From positions 62,001 to 126,000 of the forward strand of contig JASLKK010000006.1 of the NCBI GenBank assembly GCA_030747595.1: a DNA stretch of 64,000 nucleotides. The letters run 5' to 3'. Position 1 is the stretch's first letter; each line of letters opens with the position of its first letter. Under the pieces are notes generated by a model. It made no database searches, was not told where the DNA came from, and worked only from the letters and a program-made list of their open reading frames with translations. Made by a program: the position numbers and the translations under genes. Shown here one piece after another: positions 50,512 to 58,944 of the stretch. The DNA comes from Acidimicrobiales bacterium (GTDB lineage Bacteria > Actinomycetota > Acidimicrobiia > Acidimicrobiales > MedAcidi-G1).

Positions 50512-52065
50512 GTGGGCACTGGGAATCGTGATCGCTCGGCGGTGACGCCCAGCCTGTTGATCGTGGCGGTCATCGCGGTGGCTATCGGAGTTGTCCTGCG
50601 ATTTGTGGCCCTCTCGCCCATGTGGCTGGACGAGGCGATCTCCGCCTCGCTGGCCGGTGTGGTGACGGAGGACGTGACTGGCGGCTGGTCGGCTCTGGTC
50701 GACGCGTTGCGCCACGATGGTCACCCGCCCCTGTACTACGTGCTCTTGGCCCTGTGGTCGGTCCCGTTCGGAGAATCCGACGGCGCGCTCCGGGCGTTCT
50801 CGGGGATGCTTGGGGTTGTTTCACTTCCTTTGGCCTGGTTGGTGGCCCGCCGGCACCTTGATCGGCGGGGTTGCGTGCTGGTGGTGTCGGTACTGGCGTC
50901 CAGCCCGTTCGCCGTGCGGTACGCCACCGAGGCTCGGATGTATGCCCTGCTGCTTGCCCTTCTACTGGCACTCCATCTCGCTGTGGTCCGGGTCTGGGAG
51001 CGCCCGTCGGTTTACCGTTCTGCCGTGCTGGCCGGCGTGGTGGCCGCCCTCCTGTTGACCCACTACTGGTCATTGTTCGCCATTGCCGTGCTAGGCACGG
51101 CAGGACTGGTGGCCGGGACGCTTAACGGCCGTCGTGCGATTCGTCAGGCTGGCCATCTGGTTGGCGCCGTGGTCGCTGGATGTCTGGCCTTCCTTCCGTG
51201 GTTGCCCGTCTTCTTGGACCAGCTGGCCCATACCGGGACCCCGTGGTCGCCGGCGCCCCGTCCAACCGTGGTGGCCGCCCTCACTCTGGAGGCCTACGGC
51301 GGCGGCCGAGGCTCCGAGGCGCTGCTGGTCGTCGTGGTGCTTGCCGTTCTGGTGGCCGTTGGCCTGGGGTGTCGTGCCGGCTCGGATCGGCCGGTCCTCG
51401 GATGGACAGAGCTGGTCTGGTTGCAGGTGGCAGTGGTGCTGGGCGTGACCACGATGGCGCTGGGGGCCGCGGTGAGCCTGATCACCGACACCGCCTTTCA
51501 GGGCCGCTATGGGGTCTTCGCTCTGGTGCCGATGGTGCTGGCGTGCGCAGTAGGCCTGTATCGGTTGACGCCCCGGGCCTCCGTGGCGGCCCTTGCTGTC
51601 CTTGTCCTGTTGTCGGGCGCATCGGTGGCCCGTGAATTGTCGCGCGACCGGACCCAGATCGGGGAGATCGCCGACGTGGTGCGGGCCCAGGGTTCGGATG
51701 GCGACCTGGTCGTCTTTTGCCCCGACCAACTGGCGCCGGCTGGTCATCGTCTGCTCGCTGACCGGTTCACGACGTTGTCCCATCCGGCGTTGGATGATGG
51801 TCGGCGAGTCGACTGGGTGGACTACGCCAAACGCAACAGTGCTGTGGACGTAGAGGCGGTAGCTGACGCTGTGGTGGCACGGGCCGCCGGTCTCGACAAC
51901 GTCTGGTTGGCCTGGATGGACGGCTACGAGACCTTCGACGGGCAGTGTCCGCGACTCCGTGCCGCCCTGGCTGACCGGCTTGGCATGCCGAGTAAGGCGG
52001 TCTACGCCGACGCTGACGAGTTTGACGACTCGGCCAACCTCTCGAGGTTCCCGGGGGGATCGTGA
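50512..52065 (+). CDS. GT-C family membrane glycosyltransferase (GT39-like)
   Basis: A 517-residue multi-pass protein. The first loop reads SPMWLDEAISASLAG, followed by RHDGHPPLYYVLLALW, both typical of mannosyltransferase-like GT-C enzymes with the Asp-Glu catalytic pair. The C-terminal ~130 residues form an external soluble domain. GTG 50512 is supported by the -10 element 7 nt upstream; the longer frame from 50422 lies in the opposite operon's start. It overlaps the next gene by GTGA. Confidence 0.82.
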   Translation: MGTGNRDRSAVTPSLLIVAVIAVAIGVVLRFVALSPMWLDEAISASLAGVVTEDVTGGWSALVDALRHDGHPPLYYVLLALWSVPFGESDGALRAFSGMLGVVSLPLAWLVARRHLDRRGCVLVVSVLASSPFAVRYATEARMYALLLALLLALHLAVVRVWERPSVYRSAVLAGVVAALLLTHYWSLFAIAVLGTAGLVAGTLNGRRAIRQAGHLVGAVVAGCLAFLPWLPVFLDQLAHTGTPWSPAPRPTVVAALTLEAYGGGRGSEALLVVVVLAVLVAVGLGCRAGSDRPVLGWTELVWLQVAVVLGVTTMALGAAVSLITDTAFQGRYGVFALVPMVLACAVGLYRLTPRASVAALAVLVLLSGASVARELSRDRTQIGEIADVVRAQGSDGDLVVFCPDQLAPAGHRLLADRFTTLSHPALDDGRRVDWVDYAKRNSAVDVEAVADAVVARAAGLDNVWLAWMDGYETFDGQCPRLRAALADRLGMPSKAVYADADEFDDSANLSRFPGGS

Positions 52066-53174
52066 CCCGCCGGGCGGTCCCCGAGGCGCTCCTGGTCGTT
52101 CTACCAGCCTGGGTGGCTGCCCGGGCACTAGTCGGCGTCGGGTGGCTGGTGGCCCGGCTGCTGGCTGAGGGAGAGGAACCCCACGCACTTGGCCGTGGCC
52201 TACTGGCCTGGGATGGCGACTGGTACCAGTCATTGATGCTCCACGGCTACGACGGGATGCCGTTGGAGGGGGTTCGGTTCTTCCCGGGGTACGTCTTCCT
52301 CAGCCGCCTGGTTGATGTCGTGATTCCGGGTGGGCCGGCGATCGCCCTTCTCGTGGTGGCAAATGCGGGGACGCTGGTGGCCATGGTGCTACTCCATCGA
52401 CTGGTGGTGATCGAGTCGTCCGACGTTGGTCTGGCCCGCCGCGCTGTGTGGGCCCTCGCACTGTTCCCGCCGGCCTTCGTCCTGACGTGGGCCTACGCCG
52501 AGGGTCCGTTCCTTGCACTGGTCATCGGCTGCCTACTCCTGCTCCGTAGAGAGCGTTGGTGGGAGGCCGCAATCCTCGCCGCGGCGGCCTCCCTAGTCCG
52601 GCCTACGGGGGCGCTTCTGATCGTGCCGGCGCTCTGCGCGGTGGTACGCCCATCGACACCGGCCCGCTCGTCAGGCCGCCTGATGGGCCACTCGATGGTG
52701 AGTCGTCTGGCTGCCGTAGTGGCCGGCCCGGTCGCAGCCGGGGGCTACGTGTTGTGGGCGTCGATTCATTTTGACGAGGCGTTTATTCCGCTGACCGTCC
52801 AGCGCCGCTTACGGGGTGATCCGGTGGATCCCGTTCGTCGACTCTGGCAGGGCCTCGGAGAACTGTTCGGGCCCGATGCGCTTGGTGACGGCTTCCACAT
52901 TGTTGCGGTGGCCGTACTGCTGGTGGTCCTGGTGGTGCTATTACGTGCGTGGCCATTGCGGTACGGGGCCTTCGCAGCGGCGTGTCTGCTGGTCGCGTTG
53001 GCCGCTGACAACCTGAATAGTCTCGAGCGGTACAGCCTCAACGGGGTCCCCATAGTTCTTGGAGTGGCCACTATGGCCGGACACCGTCGACTCGGTGCCT
53101 TCGTGCCGGTTGCCTCGGGATTGGCATTGGTGGCCATGTCGGCTGCCGCCTGGTCCGGTAGCTACGTGCCCTGA
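52062..53174 (+). CDS. PIG-V-like mannosyltransferase family membrane protein
   Basis: A 370-residue multi-pass protein. The loop LAWDGDWYQSLMLHGYDG with the DGDWY motif and the VRFFPGYVFLSRL segment match PIG-V/GPI-mannosyltransferase-2-like proteins, which use polyprenyl-phosphate mannose. FNLNSLERYSLN-like sequence near the end (ADNLNSLERYSLNG) is also typical. It is the last gene of the plus-strand glycan operon. Confidence 0.8.
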   Translation: MTRRAVPEALLVVLPAWVAARALVGVGWLVARLLAEGEEPHALGRGLLAWDGDWYQSLMLHGYDGMPLEGVRFFPGYVFLSRLVDVVIPGGPAIALLVVANAGTLVAMVLLHRLVVIESSDVGLARRAVWALALFPPAFVLTWAYAEGPFLALVIGCLLLLRRERWWEAAILAAAASLVRPTGALLIVPALCAVVRPSTPARSSGRLMGHSMVSRLAAVVAGPVAAGGYVLWASIHFDEAFIPLTVQRRLRGDPVDPVRRLWQGLGELFGPDALGDGFHIVAVAVLLVVLVVLLRAWPLRYGAFAAACLLVALAADNLNSLERYSLNGVPIVLGVATMAGHRRLGAFVPVASGLALVAMSAAAWSGSYVP

Positions 53175-53920
53175 CCGCGGCCCGGAAAACGCGGAAACGG
53201 CCCCGAGTAGCCTCCCGGCGAACCGGTCAACTTCTCGGAGCCGCTCCGACGTCCCTACTGCCACCTGCCGGGTCGTCCCGTCGAACGATCCGGTCCGGAG
53301 TGTCGCCCCAAGGGGCTTCACCCTGATCCGACACCGGAGGATCCGTCGACCTCCGGCCCCGTATCCAGCTCGACCACCGATCCCCGACGGGATCATGGTC
53401 CACCGTTTCGTTCCCCGCCCGACGGCGTGGAGCGACCCGGTCGACCTGGCACCCCGGTTCCGGGTCCATCATCAGGTGTCATCCAGTGCCCGTCGGCGCT
53501 GGAGTGACCTGCGATGGTCCGGTACCGGCGGGTGCCTCGTCCGGCCAGTCCGACTCGTTGCCCTAAGGCTCCTCGTCGTCCCGCCCGACCTCGACACCCC
53601 TGTGCCGGTGGCCGAACCGCTGGTTCCGTTCCCGAAGGATCGGGCCAGCGTGGTTGCGGTCCTCCCCGAACACGATTCGGGGGCTTCCCCAGGGTCCCGC
53701 TCCTCCGTCCGACACCGGAACCTAAGCTCCTGTGCCTTCTGGTGGATCGGTTCCATCCGGTTCCGGATCCCCGCGCCGTGTTCGGCGTGGACGCATCATG
53801 AGCCCGGAGAACCGGTCGGTCAACCAGAAACGGTCTTATCCCCCGGAACGTCGACGATTTCCACAGCACATGGGTGGGTGGTCCACAGTTCTGTCCACAG
53901 AAACAGACGAAATACCCGTG
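53175..53920. other. 746-nt non-coding stretch, longest in the window
   Basis: Frames on both strands give arginine- and proline-rich sequences without recognisable domains, so I regard the stretch as non-coding. It contains imperfect GC-rich repeats such as CCGACACCGGA (two copies) and CCGGTTCCGG. It ends in a cluster of DnaA-box-like sequences, listed separately. No tRNA, RNase P RNA, tmRNA or SRP RNA signature was recognised. Confidence 0.6.
53836..53899 (+). promoter_or_regulatory. Cluster of DnaA-box-like sequences
   Basis: CTGTCCACA (53891-53899) and TGGTCCACA (53879-53887) each differ at one position from the actinobacterial consensus TTGTCCACA. ATTTCCACA (53857-53865) differs at two, and TTATCCCCC (53836-53844) resembles TTATCCACA at seven of nine. 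All point the same way. An origin or a DnaA-binding control site is possible; no dnaA or dnaN is in the window. Confidence 0.4.
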
Positions 53921-54358
53921 TCAGGAGCCGAGGGCGGCACCGGCCAGTAGCGCTCCGAGGGCGGCGAGGAAGCCTATGCCTCCGGTGGCACCGCGGATTG
54001 CGGCCGAGCGGGTGGTGGAGTGCACCGCAGCTGCAGCACCCGATACGGCCACCAGGAGGAGTTTGGCGAACATGGTGGCCAGGTAGCCGTCCGAGCGGCC
54101 CGACAGTCCTACCTCGGCGAGGTTCCAGATCCCGGTCACCACTGCCAGAGCGAAGCATGGCCACGCCACCTTCGCGAAGCGGTCGGCGGCCATCCGTGGT
54201 GCTTCGGCGCCAAGGCCTCGCAGGACTCCGAGGAGTCCCAGCATCAGGATCTGGCCGCCTATCCAACCCGAGACACCCAGCAGATGGAGGAACATCCGGA
54301 CGGCGTCGAGGTCCAACGCGGCGAACGATGGGAAGGTGTCGAAGAGGTCGGTGTTCAT
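53921..54358 (-). CDS. CopD-like four-pass membrane protein
   Basis: A 145-residue membrane protein with four hydrophobic segments. The first has RMFLHLLGVSGWIGGQ, the His and W.GG pattern of CopD/DUF2269-type proteins; others carry WPCFALAVVTGIWNL and AKLLLVAVSGAAAAVHS. Copper import or a haem-linked role is known for some relatives, not for this one. It borders the non-coding stretch at its 3' end. Confidence 0.7.
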   Translation of the reverse strand: MNTDLFDTFPSFAALDLDAVRMFLHLLGVSGWIGGQILMLGLLGVLRGLGAEAPRMAADRFAKVAWPCFALAVVTGIWNLAEVGLSGRSDGYLATMFAKLLLVAVSGAAAAVHSTTRSAAIRGATGGIGFLAALGALLAGAALGS

Positions 54359-54395
54359 GGCCCGAGTCTGCCGGCGTGGAGCCGGGGATCGATCT

Positions 54396-55175
54396 TCATG
54401 ACGACCAGACGTCGCGTTCGACGAGGATGGTTCGCAGTGTCGAGGGGCTGTCGGTCATGATGCCGTCCACCCCAAGATCTAGTAGACGGTGCATCTCTTC
54501 GGGGTCGTCGATGGTCCAGACATGGACGTGGAGGCCTCGTTGGTGGGCGTGGTGAACGAACCGACGGTCGACCAGCGGAATGCCTGACTGGCGCACCGGA
54601 ACCTGAAGGCAGTCCGGGCCCTTTGGAGGCTCGTCGGGGCCAACGGGGAACCCGAAGCTGGATAGTCGAAAGCGGACGATGGCCGCCGGACCGGCCGACG
54701 TGCAGAGGTCTGGTCCTAGGAGGCGTCGACAGCGGACGAGGCGTCTATCCGAGAAGGACCCGAGGCAGACCCGTTCCAGTGCGGCGTGGTGCTTGATGAC
54801 CGCAGCGAGGGGCTCGACGACCCGGTCATCCTTGGGATCGATGTTGATGCGGGCATCGGGAAAGGCCTCCAACAACTGGTCCAGAGTGGGGATGGGCTCC
54901 ACGCCACCAATCCGGGCATCGGCGATCTCGGCGGCCGTGCAGTCCGCTATACGACCTGACCGGTCGGTGACCCGATCCAACGAATCGTCATGGAAGGCCA
55001 ACACCACCCCATCGGCCGTCAAGTGGACGTCGGTCTCCAGGTATCGGTAGCCCAGGCCGACTGAGTGGGCGAAGGCGGCCAGGCTGTTCTCGGGATGTTC
55101 TTCGGTGCCTCCTCGGTGGGCAAAAGCGAGCGGACCGGGATGGTCAAGGTAGGGGTGACGGCCACTAGATCGCAC
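54396..55175 (-). CDS. Glycerophosphodiester phosphodiesterase
   Basis: A 259-residue TIM-barrel GDPD: AFAHRGGTEEHPENSLAAF with catalytic His-Arg, ETDVHLTADGVVLAFHDD with metal ligands, and VHVWTIDDPEEMHRLLDLG near the end. It splits phospholipid head-group diesters into glycerol-3-phosphate and an alcohol. The GTG at 55175 has a -10-like element 6 nt upstream. It diverges from the flavin reductase gene. Confidence 0.92.
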   Translation of the reverse strand: MRSSGRHPYLDHPGPLAFAHRGGTEEHPENSLAAFAHSVGLGYRYLETDVHLTADGVVLAFHDDSLDRVTDRSGRIADCTAAEIADARIGGVEPIPTLDQLLEAFPDARINIDPKDDRVVEPLAAVIKHHAALERVCLGSFSDRRLVRCRRLLGPDLCTSAGPAAIVRFRLSSFGFPVGPDEPPKGPDCLQVPVRQSGIPLVDRRFVHHAHQRGLHVHVWTIDDPEEMHRLLDLGVDGIMTDSPSTLRTILVERDVWSS

Positions 55176-55181
55176 CGGGCC

Positions 55182-55187
55182 ACGCTA
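55182..55187 (-). promoter_or_regulatory. Leaderless -10 element (TAGCGT) for the GDPD gene
   Basis: TAGCGT on the minus strand, 6 nt before the GTG at 55175. Confidence 0.5.
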
Positions 55188-55227
55188 GGTGCCCGGGCAG
55201 GGTCGGACTGGCAGCCAGACTGGAGCC

Positions 55228-55806
55228 ATGATCGACCGAGACTTGAAGCGTTGTCTGGGTCAGATGATGAAGGGCGTCCAGGTGGTGGCCACCACCCACA
55301 ACGACGTCACCCGCGCCTACACCTCCCACTGGGTGTGCCAGGTCTCGTTTGACGAACCCGTCCTCATGGCGTCGGTGTCACCCAAGCACGACACCTATCC
55401 GTTGATCGTCGGTTCCGGCCGCTTTGCGGTTTCCATCCTGGCTGGCGACCAGGTCGAACCCGGGCAGTACTTCAGCTACCCGGGGCACCGCTTTCGGTAC
55501 GTGGCTGACGAGTGGATCGCCGACGCCGACGGCTGGCCGGTAGTCCCCGACGCCCTTGCGTGGCTGGGTTGCGAGGTCGAGGACAGGATCGTCGGTCGAT
55601 ACGACCACGACCTTTTCTTTGCCCGGGTAGTGGCCTTCGGCGAGGGTCGCCTGGGCGAGGCCCCGCTGCTCTACTCCAGCCGCCATGGATGGAGGGTGGG
55701 TGGTGAGGCGGCCCGAGAGAAGGGCGAGTCGGTCCGCGACCGTCTCACGGCACGGGTGGAGGCAAGGTTCGGATTCGGTAGTACCGACTCCACCAACGTC
55801 CCCTGA
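55228..55806 (+). CDS. Flavin reductase-like FMN-binding protein
   Basis: A 192-residue split-barrel flavin reductase: MMKGVQVVATTHND, TSHWVCQVSFDEPVLMASVS, and FAVSILAGDQV. Such proteins reduce or bind FMN and can serve a monooxygenase, but no clear partner is adjacent. ATG 55228 has GGAGCC upstream. Pyruvate kinase follows 23 nt after its stop but seems to have its own promoter. Confidence 0.83.
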   Translation: MIDRDLKRCLGQMMKGVQVVATTHNDVTRAYTSHWVCQVSFDEPVLMASVSPKHDTYPLIVGSGRFAVSILAGDQVEPGQYFSYPGHRFRYVADEWIADADGWPVVPDALAWLGCEVEDRIVGRYDHDLFFARVVAFGEGRLGEAPLLYSSRHGWRVGGEAAREKGESVRDRLTARVEARFGFGSTDSTNVP

Positions 55807-55817
55807 GAACGGGTCGG

Positions 55818-55823
55818 TAGCCT
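55818..55823 (+). promoter_or_regulatory. Leaderless -10 element (TAGCCT) for pyk
   Basis: TAGCCT ends 6 nt before the ATG at 55830. Confidence 0.5.
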
Positions 55824-55829
55824 GTCGGC

Positions 55830-57266
55830 ATGGCCCGCAGGACGAAGATCATCGCCACCATTGGACCAGCATCCGATGACGAGGCCACCCTCCGTGACCT
55901 GATCCGGGCCGGAATGGACGTGGCCCGCCTTGGTTTGGCCCACAACACGATCGACGAGGCCGCCGACCGTATGGCACGGATCCGTCGGATCGCGGCCATC
56001 GAGGGTCGCTATGTGGGGATCTTGGTTGACCTCCCGGGCCCCAAGGTTCGTGCGGCATCGTTCGGTGAGACGGCGGTGGAGATTGTCGAGGACTCGCGGG
56101 TAAACCTGCGAGTGGGAGGCCGAGTTAGCACGGCATCAGATATCGAGATCGACTACGCGGGGCTCCTGGCCGACGTGGAAGCGGGCGACCGTCTGAGCAT
56201 CGGTGATGGCCGGGTGGTGTTGGAAGTCCAGGAAATGGACGGCGACCGGGTGTTTACCCGGGTGGCCCACGGCGGTGTCCTGACGGGCAGTCCAGGGCTG
56301 CATATCCCTTCGGACCGGCTCTCGATGCGCGCACCGACCGACGACGACCTGGTGGCCGTCGAGCGCTTCGTTGAACTGGGGGCCGACATGCTGGCCATCT
56401 CGTTCGTGCGATCGGCCGAGGACCTAGCCCGTGTCCCCGTGGATCCCCATCCTGCCGGCCCGATCGTGGTCGCGAAGATCGAAACCCGGGCCGCCATTGA
56501 AGACCTGCCGGCCATCATCGAGGCGTCTGGCGCGGTGATGGTGGCCCGTGGGGACCTTGGGAGCGAATGCAGTATTGAGGAGCTGCCCATCCTCCAGAAG
56601 GAGATCATCCGGCAGTGCATCGCTTTGGGTCGACCGGCCATCACCGCGACGCAGATGCTCGAGACAATGGTCGCCAATCCTGAGCCGACTAGGGCCGAGG
56701 CCTCAGATGTGGCCAATGCCGTCTGGGACGGATCGAGCGCGGTGATGCTTTCGGGTGAGACGGCGGTCGGTGTGGATCCGGTAAACGTGGTGACCACCAT
56801 GTCTCGGATCGCCGAGCGGGCCGACGATGCCTTCGACCACCGGGGATGGATGGCGGAACTTTCGGACCTGCGAATGACCGACACCGATGATCCAGATACG
56901 TCCATTACCGACGCAATGACCCAGGCCACGGCCCGCGCCATCGATGAGCTGGGGATCGGGACCATCCTGTGCATCTCCGGAAGCGGGTTCACCGTGCGTT
57001 CGATGGCGCGTTTCCGTCCAGCGGCGCGCATCATCGGCCTGAGCTCGAACGAACGGACGGTCGGTCAACTGACGTTGAGCTGGGGGACCGAGCCGATCCA
57101 CCTCCCCGAGGAAGGCGATCTTGATGACCGAGTCAACGCTGCCCTCGAGGCGGCCCGGAACAGGGGTTCGGTGAAACCCGGTGAACTGGTTGGCGTGCTA
57201 GCCGGAACGGACGCGCGTTCGCGGTCCACCAACGCCCTTCGAATTGAACGGGTGCCCGCTGTTTGA
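55830..57266 (+). CDS. pyk: Pyruvate kinase with K+-independent signature
   Basis: Catalyses phosphoenolpyruvate plus ADP to pyruvate plus ATP. The 478-residue protein carries TKIIATIGPAS, the catalytic VVAKIET lysine, MVARGDLG and ITATQMLETM. Three sites that bind K+ in most enzymes are changed: the usual RLNFSHG is RLGLAHN (G35, A37), and DTKGPEIR is DLPGPKVR, with Lys72 at the position (117 in rabbit muscle enzyme) that marks K+-independent pyruvate kinases. Domain layout and length are normal. Confidence 0.93.
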   Translation: MARRTKIIATIGPASDDEATLRDLIRAGMDVARLGLAHNTIDEAADRMARIRRIAAIEGRYVGILVDLPGPKVRAASFGETAVEIVEDSRVNLRVGGRVSTASDIEIDYAGLLADVEAGDRLSIGDGRVVLEVQEMDGDRVFTRVAHGGVLTGSPGLHIPSDRLSMRAPTDDDLVAVERFVELGADMLAISFVRSAEDLARVPVDPHPAGPIVVAKIETRAAIEDLPAIIEASGAVMVARGDLGSECSIEELPILQKEIIRQCIALGRPAITATQMLETMVANPEPTRAEASDVANAVWDGSSAVMLSGETAVGVDPVNVVTTMSRIAERADDAFDHRGWMAELSDLRMTDTDDPDTSITDAMTQATARAIDELGIGTILCISGSGFTVRSMARFRPAARIIGLSSNERTVGQLTLSWGTEPIHLPEEGDLDDRVNAALEAARNRGSVKPGELVGVLAGTDARSRSTNALRIERVPAV

Positions 57267-57295
57267 TCAGGACGGGGCCTCGGAGTTGAGGTGCC

Positions 57296-57664
57296 TCAGC
57301 AGTTCGGATTCAGGTCGGCTGGGATTTGGACGACCTGGCCGAAGAGGGCACACGAGCACTCGGCTGCACAGTCGGCGAGCTCGACCCGCTGGCTCCAGAT
57401 GCCCGCAGTCAGTGCGACAAGAACAACGACCACGACTATCCGCACGACCATTCTGCGGATGATCCGAGCGGCCACGAAGGCCAGGACGAGGCTCGCCACG
57501 ATGGCTACTAGAGCCACTGAGCGGAGGAATGCGGGCTCAACCCAGCCCGGTAGTTTGACGACCTGTGGGACTTGGTCGCCGAGGTCGGCGAGTCGGTCAA
57601 GCAGCGTAGGCGTCGCGCCACCGTTGACCGCCACAGAAGTGACCGCGGTGACATCATCGGACAT
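57296..57664 (-). CDS. Small membrane protein with cysteine-rich tail
   Basis: A 122-residue protein with two adjacent hydrophobic segments (about 48-67 and 71-88) and an outer C-terminal tail holding four cysteines (DCAAECSC and a final C). No family recognised. ATG 57664 has TACCCT 6 nt upstream on the minus strand. It converges with pyk, 29 nt apart. Confidence 0.65.
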   Translation of the reverse strand: MSDDVTAVTSVAVNGGATPTLLDRLADLGDQVPQVVKLPGWVEPAFLRSVALVAIVASLVLAFVAARIIRRMVVRIVVVVVLVALTAGIWSQRVELADCAAECSCALFGQVVQIPADLNPNC

Positions 57665-57670
57665 CGGGCG

Positions 57671-57676
57671 AGGGTA
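57671..57676 (-). promoter_or_regulatory. Leaderless -10 element (TACCCT)
   Basis: TACCCT on the minus strand, 6 nt before the ATG at 57664. Confidence 0.5.
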
Positions 57677-57720
57677 GCCAGCATCGATCCCGCAGTCGGG
57701 GCACCCCCGATGGCCGGTAC

Positions 57721-57726
57721 TACGGT
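57721..57726 (+). promoter_or_regulatory. Leaderless -10 element (TACGGT) for the DUF3151 gene
   Basis: TACGGT ends 7 nt before the ATG at 57734. Confidence 0.45.
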
Positions 57727-57733
57727 CGGTGTG

Positions 57734-58204
57734 ATGAACGATTCCACGTCCGGCGTCCGTCCCATCTCCCTATCCGGCTCGGGCCCCTCGGAGACGGTCC
57801 TTGGGTCCGAGGAGCCGGCAGCGGATGCCGCTCTGGCCGAGGCATTAGGTCAACCGACGCCCGGGGAACGGAGAGACGCCGTGTCCGCTGTAGCGGCCGA
57901 CTGGCCACGTCATCTGGAGTGTTGGGCCTGCCTAGGCGATCTGGGACGGGACGCGATGGAGGCTTACGCTGCCTACCGGGTCGGCTACCACCGGGGTCTC
58001 GACCGCCTTCGACAGAGCGGATGGCGTGGCAGCGGGTACGTTCGCTGGCAGCACCCGACCAATCGGGGGTTCATGCGGGCACTGGCTGGTCTAGCTCGGG
58101 TGGCCGACCAGATCGGCGAGGTGGACGAAGCGGAGCGTTGTGCCCTGTTTCTCCGCCAGCTGGATCCAGATTGGACGGAGGCGATGGCCGGGGAGACCTC
58201 CTGA
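57734..58204 (+). CDS. DUF3151 protein
   Basis: A 156-residue actinobacterial protein of unknown function. The conserved block runs from WPRHLECWACLGDLGRD through YRVGYHRGLDRLRQSGWRG and ALAGLARVADQIGE. It is helical and probably soluble. ATG 57734 is preferred over GTG 57731 because of its spacing from the -10 element. The next gene starts 2 nt after the stop. Confidence 0.85.
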   Translation: MNDSTSGVRPISLSGSGPSETVLGSEEPAADAALAEALGQPTPGERRDAVSAVAADWPRHLECWACLGDLGRDAMEAYAAYRVGYHRGLDRLRQSGWRGSGYVRWQHPTNRGFMRALAGLARVADQIGEVDEAERCALFLRQLDPDWTEAMAGETS

Positions 58205-58206
58205 CG

Positions 58207-58854
58207 GTGTTGCCCCTGATCAGCGACCTGCCCGGCAGCGGGTCTGGGAACCCATTCGTCGGTGCGGTTCTGACCGGCGGGGCGAGCCGCCGAATGGGTC
58301 GGGATAAGGCCCTCATCGAAGTCGACGGTCGTCCGATGGCTGTCACGGTGGCCAGGACGCTGCTGACCGCTGGGGCATCGGAGGTGGTGGCCGTGGGTGG
58401 CGATGCCGAGGGTCTCTCGACCGCAGGCCTCGCCGTGGTGCCTGACCGCTATCCCGGCGAGGGGCCTCTCGGCGGCATCATCACGGCACTCGGACATTTC
58501 GCGGCGTTGGACCTGCCGGTGGTGGTGCTTGCCTGTGACCTGCCGACACCTTCGGCGTCAAACGTGGCGGCCACGGCGTCGGCGGTACCGGCGGCTCCGA
58601 ATGGAGCACCGGTGGTGGTGGTGCCCCTCGAAGCAGGCAGACGTCAGTGGATGCATGCCTGCTGGTTGCCGCAGTCGAGCGTCTTGTTGACGGCGGCATT
58701 CTCTGCGGGAGAGCGGGCGCCATGGCGGGCCGCCGAGGCCTCGAGCGCTTTGGGACTCCGGATCGTGGAGGTCGATGGACTGTCGGCGGCGGGGTTTCGT
58801 GACGTTGACCAGCCCACCGATTTGGCTAGCGACCTAGGGGCCGGCGACCGGTAG
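58207..58854 (+). CDS. mobA: Molybdenum cofactor guanylyltransferase MobA-like
   Basis: A 215-residue nucleotidyltransferase with VLTGGASRRMGRDKALIEVDG, the GTP-binding signature of MobA, and LACDLPTPSASN in the place of the metal-binding LxxDxP motif. It would attach GMP to molybdopterin. The GTG at 58207 is 2 nt after the DUF3151 stop; the longer frame overlaps that gene. No other molybdopterin gene is in the window. Confidence 0.85.
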   Translation: MLPLISDLPGSGSGNPFVGAVLTGGASRRMGRDKALIEVDGRPMAVTVARTLLTAGASEVVAVGGDAEGLSTAGLAVVPDRYPGEGPLGGIITALGHFAALDLPVVVLACDLPTPSASNVAATASAVPAAPNGAPVVVVPLEAGRRQWMHACWLPQSSVLLTAAFSAGERAPWRAAEASSALGLRIVEVDGLSAAGFRDVDQPTDLASDLGAGDR

Positions 58855-58944
58855 GGTCGAACGGCGGTCCCGACGTCTCGGGACGTATCGGACGGATGCC
58901 GGTGCCGCGATCCGCCGAAGAGGCGGCATGAGGGAGAGTTTCTG

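Noticed and set aside
53836-53899. Firm call of oriC at the DnaA-box cluster
   Set aside because: No dnaA or dnaN nearby, no AT-rich unwinding element and only two near-consensus boxes; kept as a candidate only.
53059-54555. 498-codon plus-strand open frame
   Set aside because: It overlaps the PIG-V-like gene, the non-coding stretch and the CopD-like gene in antisense, and its translation is Arg/Pro/Ser-rich without any domain.
56153-57034. 293-codon minus-strand frame antisense to pyruvate kinase
   Set aside because: Pyruvate kinase motifs are unambiguous on the plus strand and the antisense product is Ser/Arg/Thr-rich with no domain.
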